Origin: an uncultured Lachnospiraceae bacterium
GTDB taxonomy: Bacteria > Bacillota > Clostridia > Lachnospirales > Lachnospiraceae
DNA length: 5,440 nt
Direction of reading: 5' to 3'
Assembly (NCBI GenBank): GCA_947628025.1
Contig: CANQYH010000223.1
Location: 1 to 5,440, forward strand
The position numbers were made by a program, and so were the translations under genes. A model generated the notes under the pieces. The model saw only the letters and a list, made by a program, of their open reading frames with translations, was not told the DNA's origin and ran no database searches. Positions 4,860 to 5,440 of this stretch are shown here, one piece after another. How positions within the stretch are numbered: position 1 is the first letter of the stretch; the number at the start of each line of letters is the position of its first letter.

Positions 4860-5440
4860 ATGAAACGTCATTCTAACCATATATGGCTCGCCGCCTCCGC
4901 TGCTGTGGCCCTGGGGACTCTCTTTTGTTTCCCCGCCGCGGCCTCTGTGACCGGACGGCTGGAATGGGCCGACTCCGGGCAGATCGTCGGATGGGCCTGG
5001 AACGACGAGGACGACGGCGCGATCCTGGATGTCGATGTCACCGTCACCCCGGCGGATCCGGACATTCCTAGCCAGACCTGGACCGTCACCGCCGACGTGC
5101 TCTGCGGCGATGCCAGCGAAGAGGACGGATATGCCAGCCACGGCTTTGTCTGTCCCGTCGACTGGAATTTATTCGGGGATACTTCCTTTACGATCTCCGC
5201 CAGCGCTCATGACGGCGAGACATCCGCCGCGCGGCCGCGGGAGAACTCGAACGCCTGGCGCAGAAGCTTCGCCAGGACCTGGTCGCTGCACTGGCCCGCC
5301 ACCAGGTCCACCGCCTGCACCAGCGGCAGGCCGGCTTTTAAGATGATGGAGAACTGCTGGCAGACGATGGCCAGAGACTTCGGGTCTACTTTCTTAAAGA
5401 GGGTGAAGTCCTTCGCGGGCTGGCGGACGCGGGTCTCCTT
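4860..5440 (+). CDS. Secreted protein with a GWAW/HGF-type beta domain; C-terminal part doubtful
   Basis: From ATG 4860-4862 (AAGAGGG at 4843-4849, 10 nt upstream, and a good promoter) the frame begins MKRHSNHIWLAASAAVALGT, a basic start plus hydrophobic core, with likely signal-peptidase cleavage around residues 28-29 (PAAAS). Residues 30-118 form one domain: VTGRLEW, IVGWAWNDEDD, VDVTVTPAD, WTVTADVL, YASHGFVCPVDW and SFTISASAHDG. Such GWA...HGF domains occur in exported surface proteins of Clostridia, a family recalled from pattern rather than a search. Cys82 and Cys98 could form a disulfide. Function is unknown. The frame remains open to the window edge, but beyond about 5215-5258 it is antisense to a GspF fragment, so the real protein here is probably only residues 1 to about 120-130, truncated or wrongly joined. 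Codon third positions of both strands coincide in this phase, which explains the lack of stops. Confidence 0.7.
   Translation, partial: MKRHSNHIWLAASAAVALGTLFCFPAAASVTGRLEWADSGQIVGWAWNDEDDGAILDVDVTVTPADPDIPSQTWTVTADVLCGDASEEDGYASHGFVCPVDWNLFGDTSFTISASAHDGETSAARPRENSNAWRRSFARTWSLHWPATRSTACTSGRPAFKMMENCWQTMARDFGSTFLKRVKSFAGWRTRVS
5207..5440 (-). pseudogene. Fragment of a type II secretion / type IV pilus F protein (GspF/PilC), truncated at both ends
   Basis: The minus strand is open from the right edge to TGA at 5207-5209 (77 codons). It reads KETRVRQPAKDFTLFKKVDP, then KSLAIVCQQFSIILKAGLPL and VQAVDLVAGQCSDQVLAKLL. This is the start of the first T2SSF domain: a linker followed by the conserved LAxxCxQFSxxLKAGLPLxxAVxLxAGQ helix pair. 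GspF/PilC is the inner-membrane platform of type II secretion and type IV pilus systems, usually about 350-400 aa. Similarity fades after LLRQ, at about 5252; the following AFEFSRGRAADVSPS does not look like the family and reads into DNA that is antisense to the secreted-protein gene. The gene is therefore cut at its C-terminal side by a breakpoint, and its N-terminus lies beyond the window. Whether the break is biological or an assembly error cannot be told here. Confidence 0.75.

Noticed and set aside
4917..4930. Lipoprotein lipobox (TLFC) in the secreted protein signal sequence
   Set aside because: The residue before Cys23 is Phe, which does not fit a lipobox, and a normal AxA cleavage site follows a few residues later.
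5220..5440. Continuation of the secreted protein to the window edge as one long coding region
   Set aside because: The plus frame here is the exact antisense of a recognisable T2SSF sequence, with third codon positions of the two strands overlapping, which keeps the antisense frame open by composition alone.

Overview
The window carries the heat-shock chaperone operon hrcA-grpE-dnaK-dnaJ of a low-to-mid GC Gram-positive (Bacillota, most likely Clostridia and possibly Lachnospiraceae-like) bacterium, all on the minus strand. To its right are a divergent secreted-protein gene on the plus strand and, at the right edge, a fragment of a type II secretion F (GspF/PilC) gene on the minus strand. The assignment rests on the operon order, a perfect CIRCE operator with a sigma-A promoter, AGGAGG ribosome binding sites and a DnaK that lacks the roughly 24-residue insertion of Gram-negative DnaK. 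The genes are GC-rich while the intergenic DNA is AT-rich. Species cannot be decided from the sequence.

Layout from right to left along the operon: a textbook promoter (TTGACA, 17 bp, TATAGT; 4622-4650) is followed by CIRCE (4582-4608), hrcA (3524-4564), grpE (2785-3516, GTG start, 7 bp after hrcA), a 95 bp gap, dnaK (806-2689), a 132 bp gap with two hairpins, and the first 224 codons of dnaJ (1-673, running off the left edge). HrcA would bind CIRCE and shut off its own operon. DnaK with its co-chaperone DnaJ and nucleotide exchange factor GrpE forms the Hsp70 folding machine.

Between hrcA and the divergent gene (4609-4859) are two back-to-back promoters and a possible 42-codon basic small ORF. 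The plus gene from 4860 encodes a signal peptide and one domain of a GWAW / HGF type. Its frame stays open to the window edge, but from about 5215-5258 onward the other strand clearly encodes the start of a T2SSF domain. The window therefore seems to contain a breakpoint, either a real rearrangement or an assembly chimera.

The chaperone operon itself is ordinary. The points worth a second look are the breakpoint at the right end, an altered third Hsp70 signature in DnaK, a strong dnaK-dnaJ intercistronic hairpin without a U tract, and the secreted protein next to the operon. I see no convincing new system.
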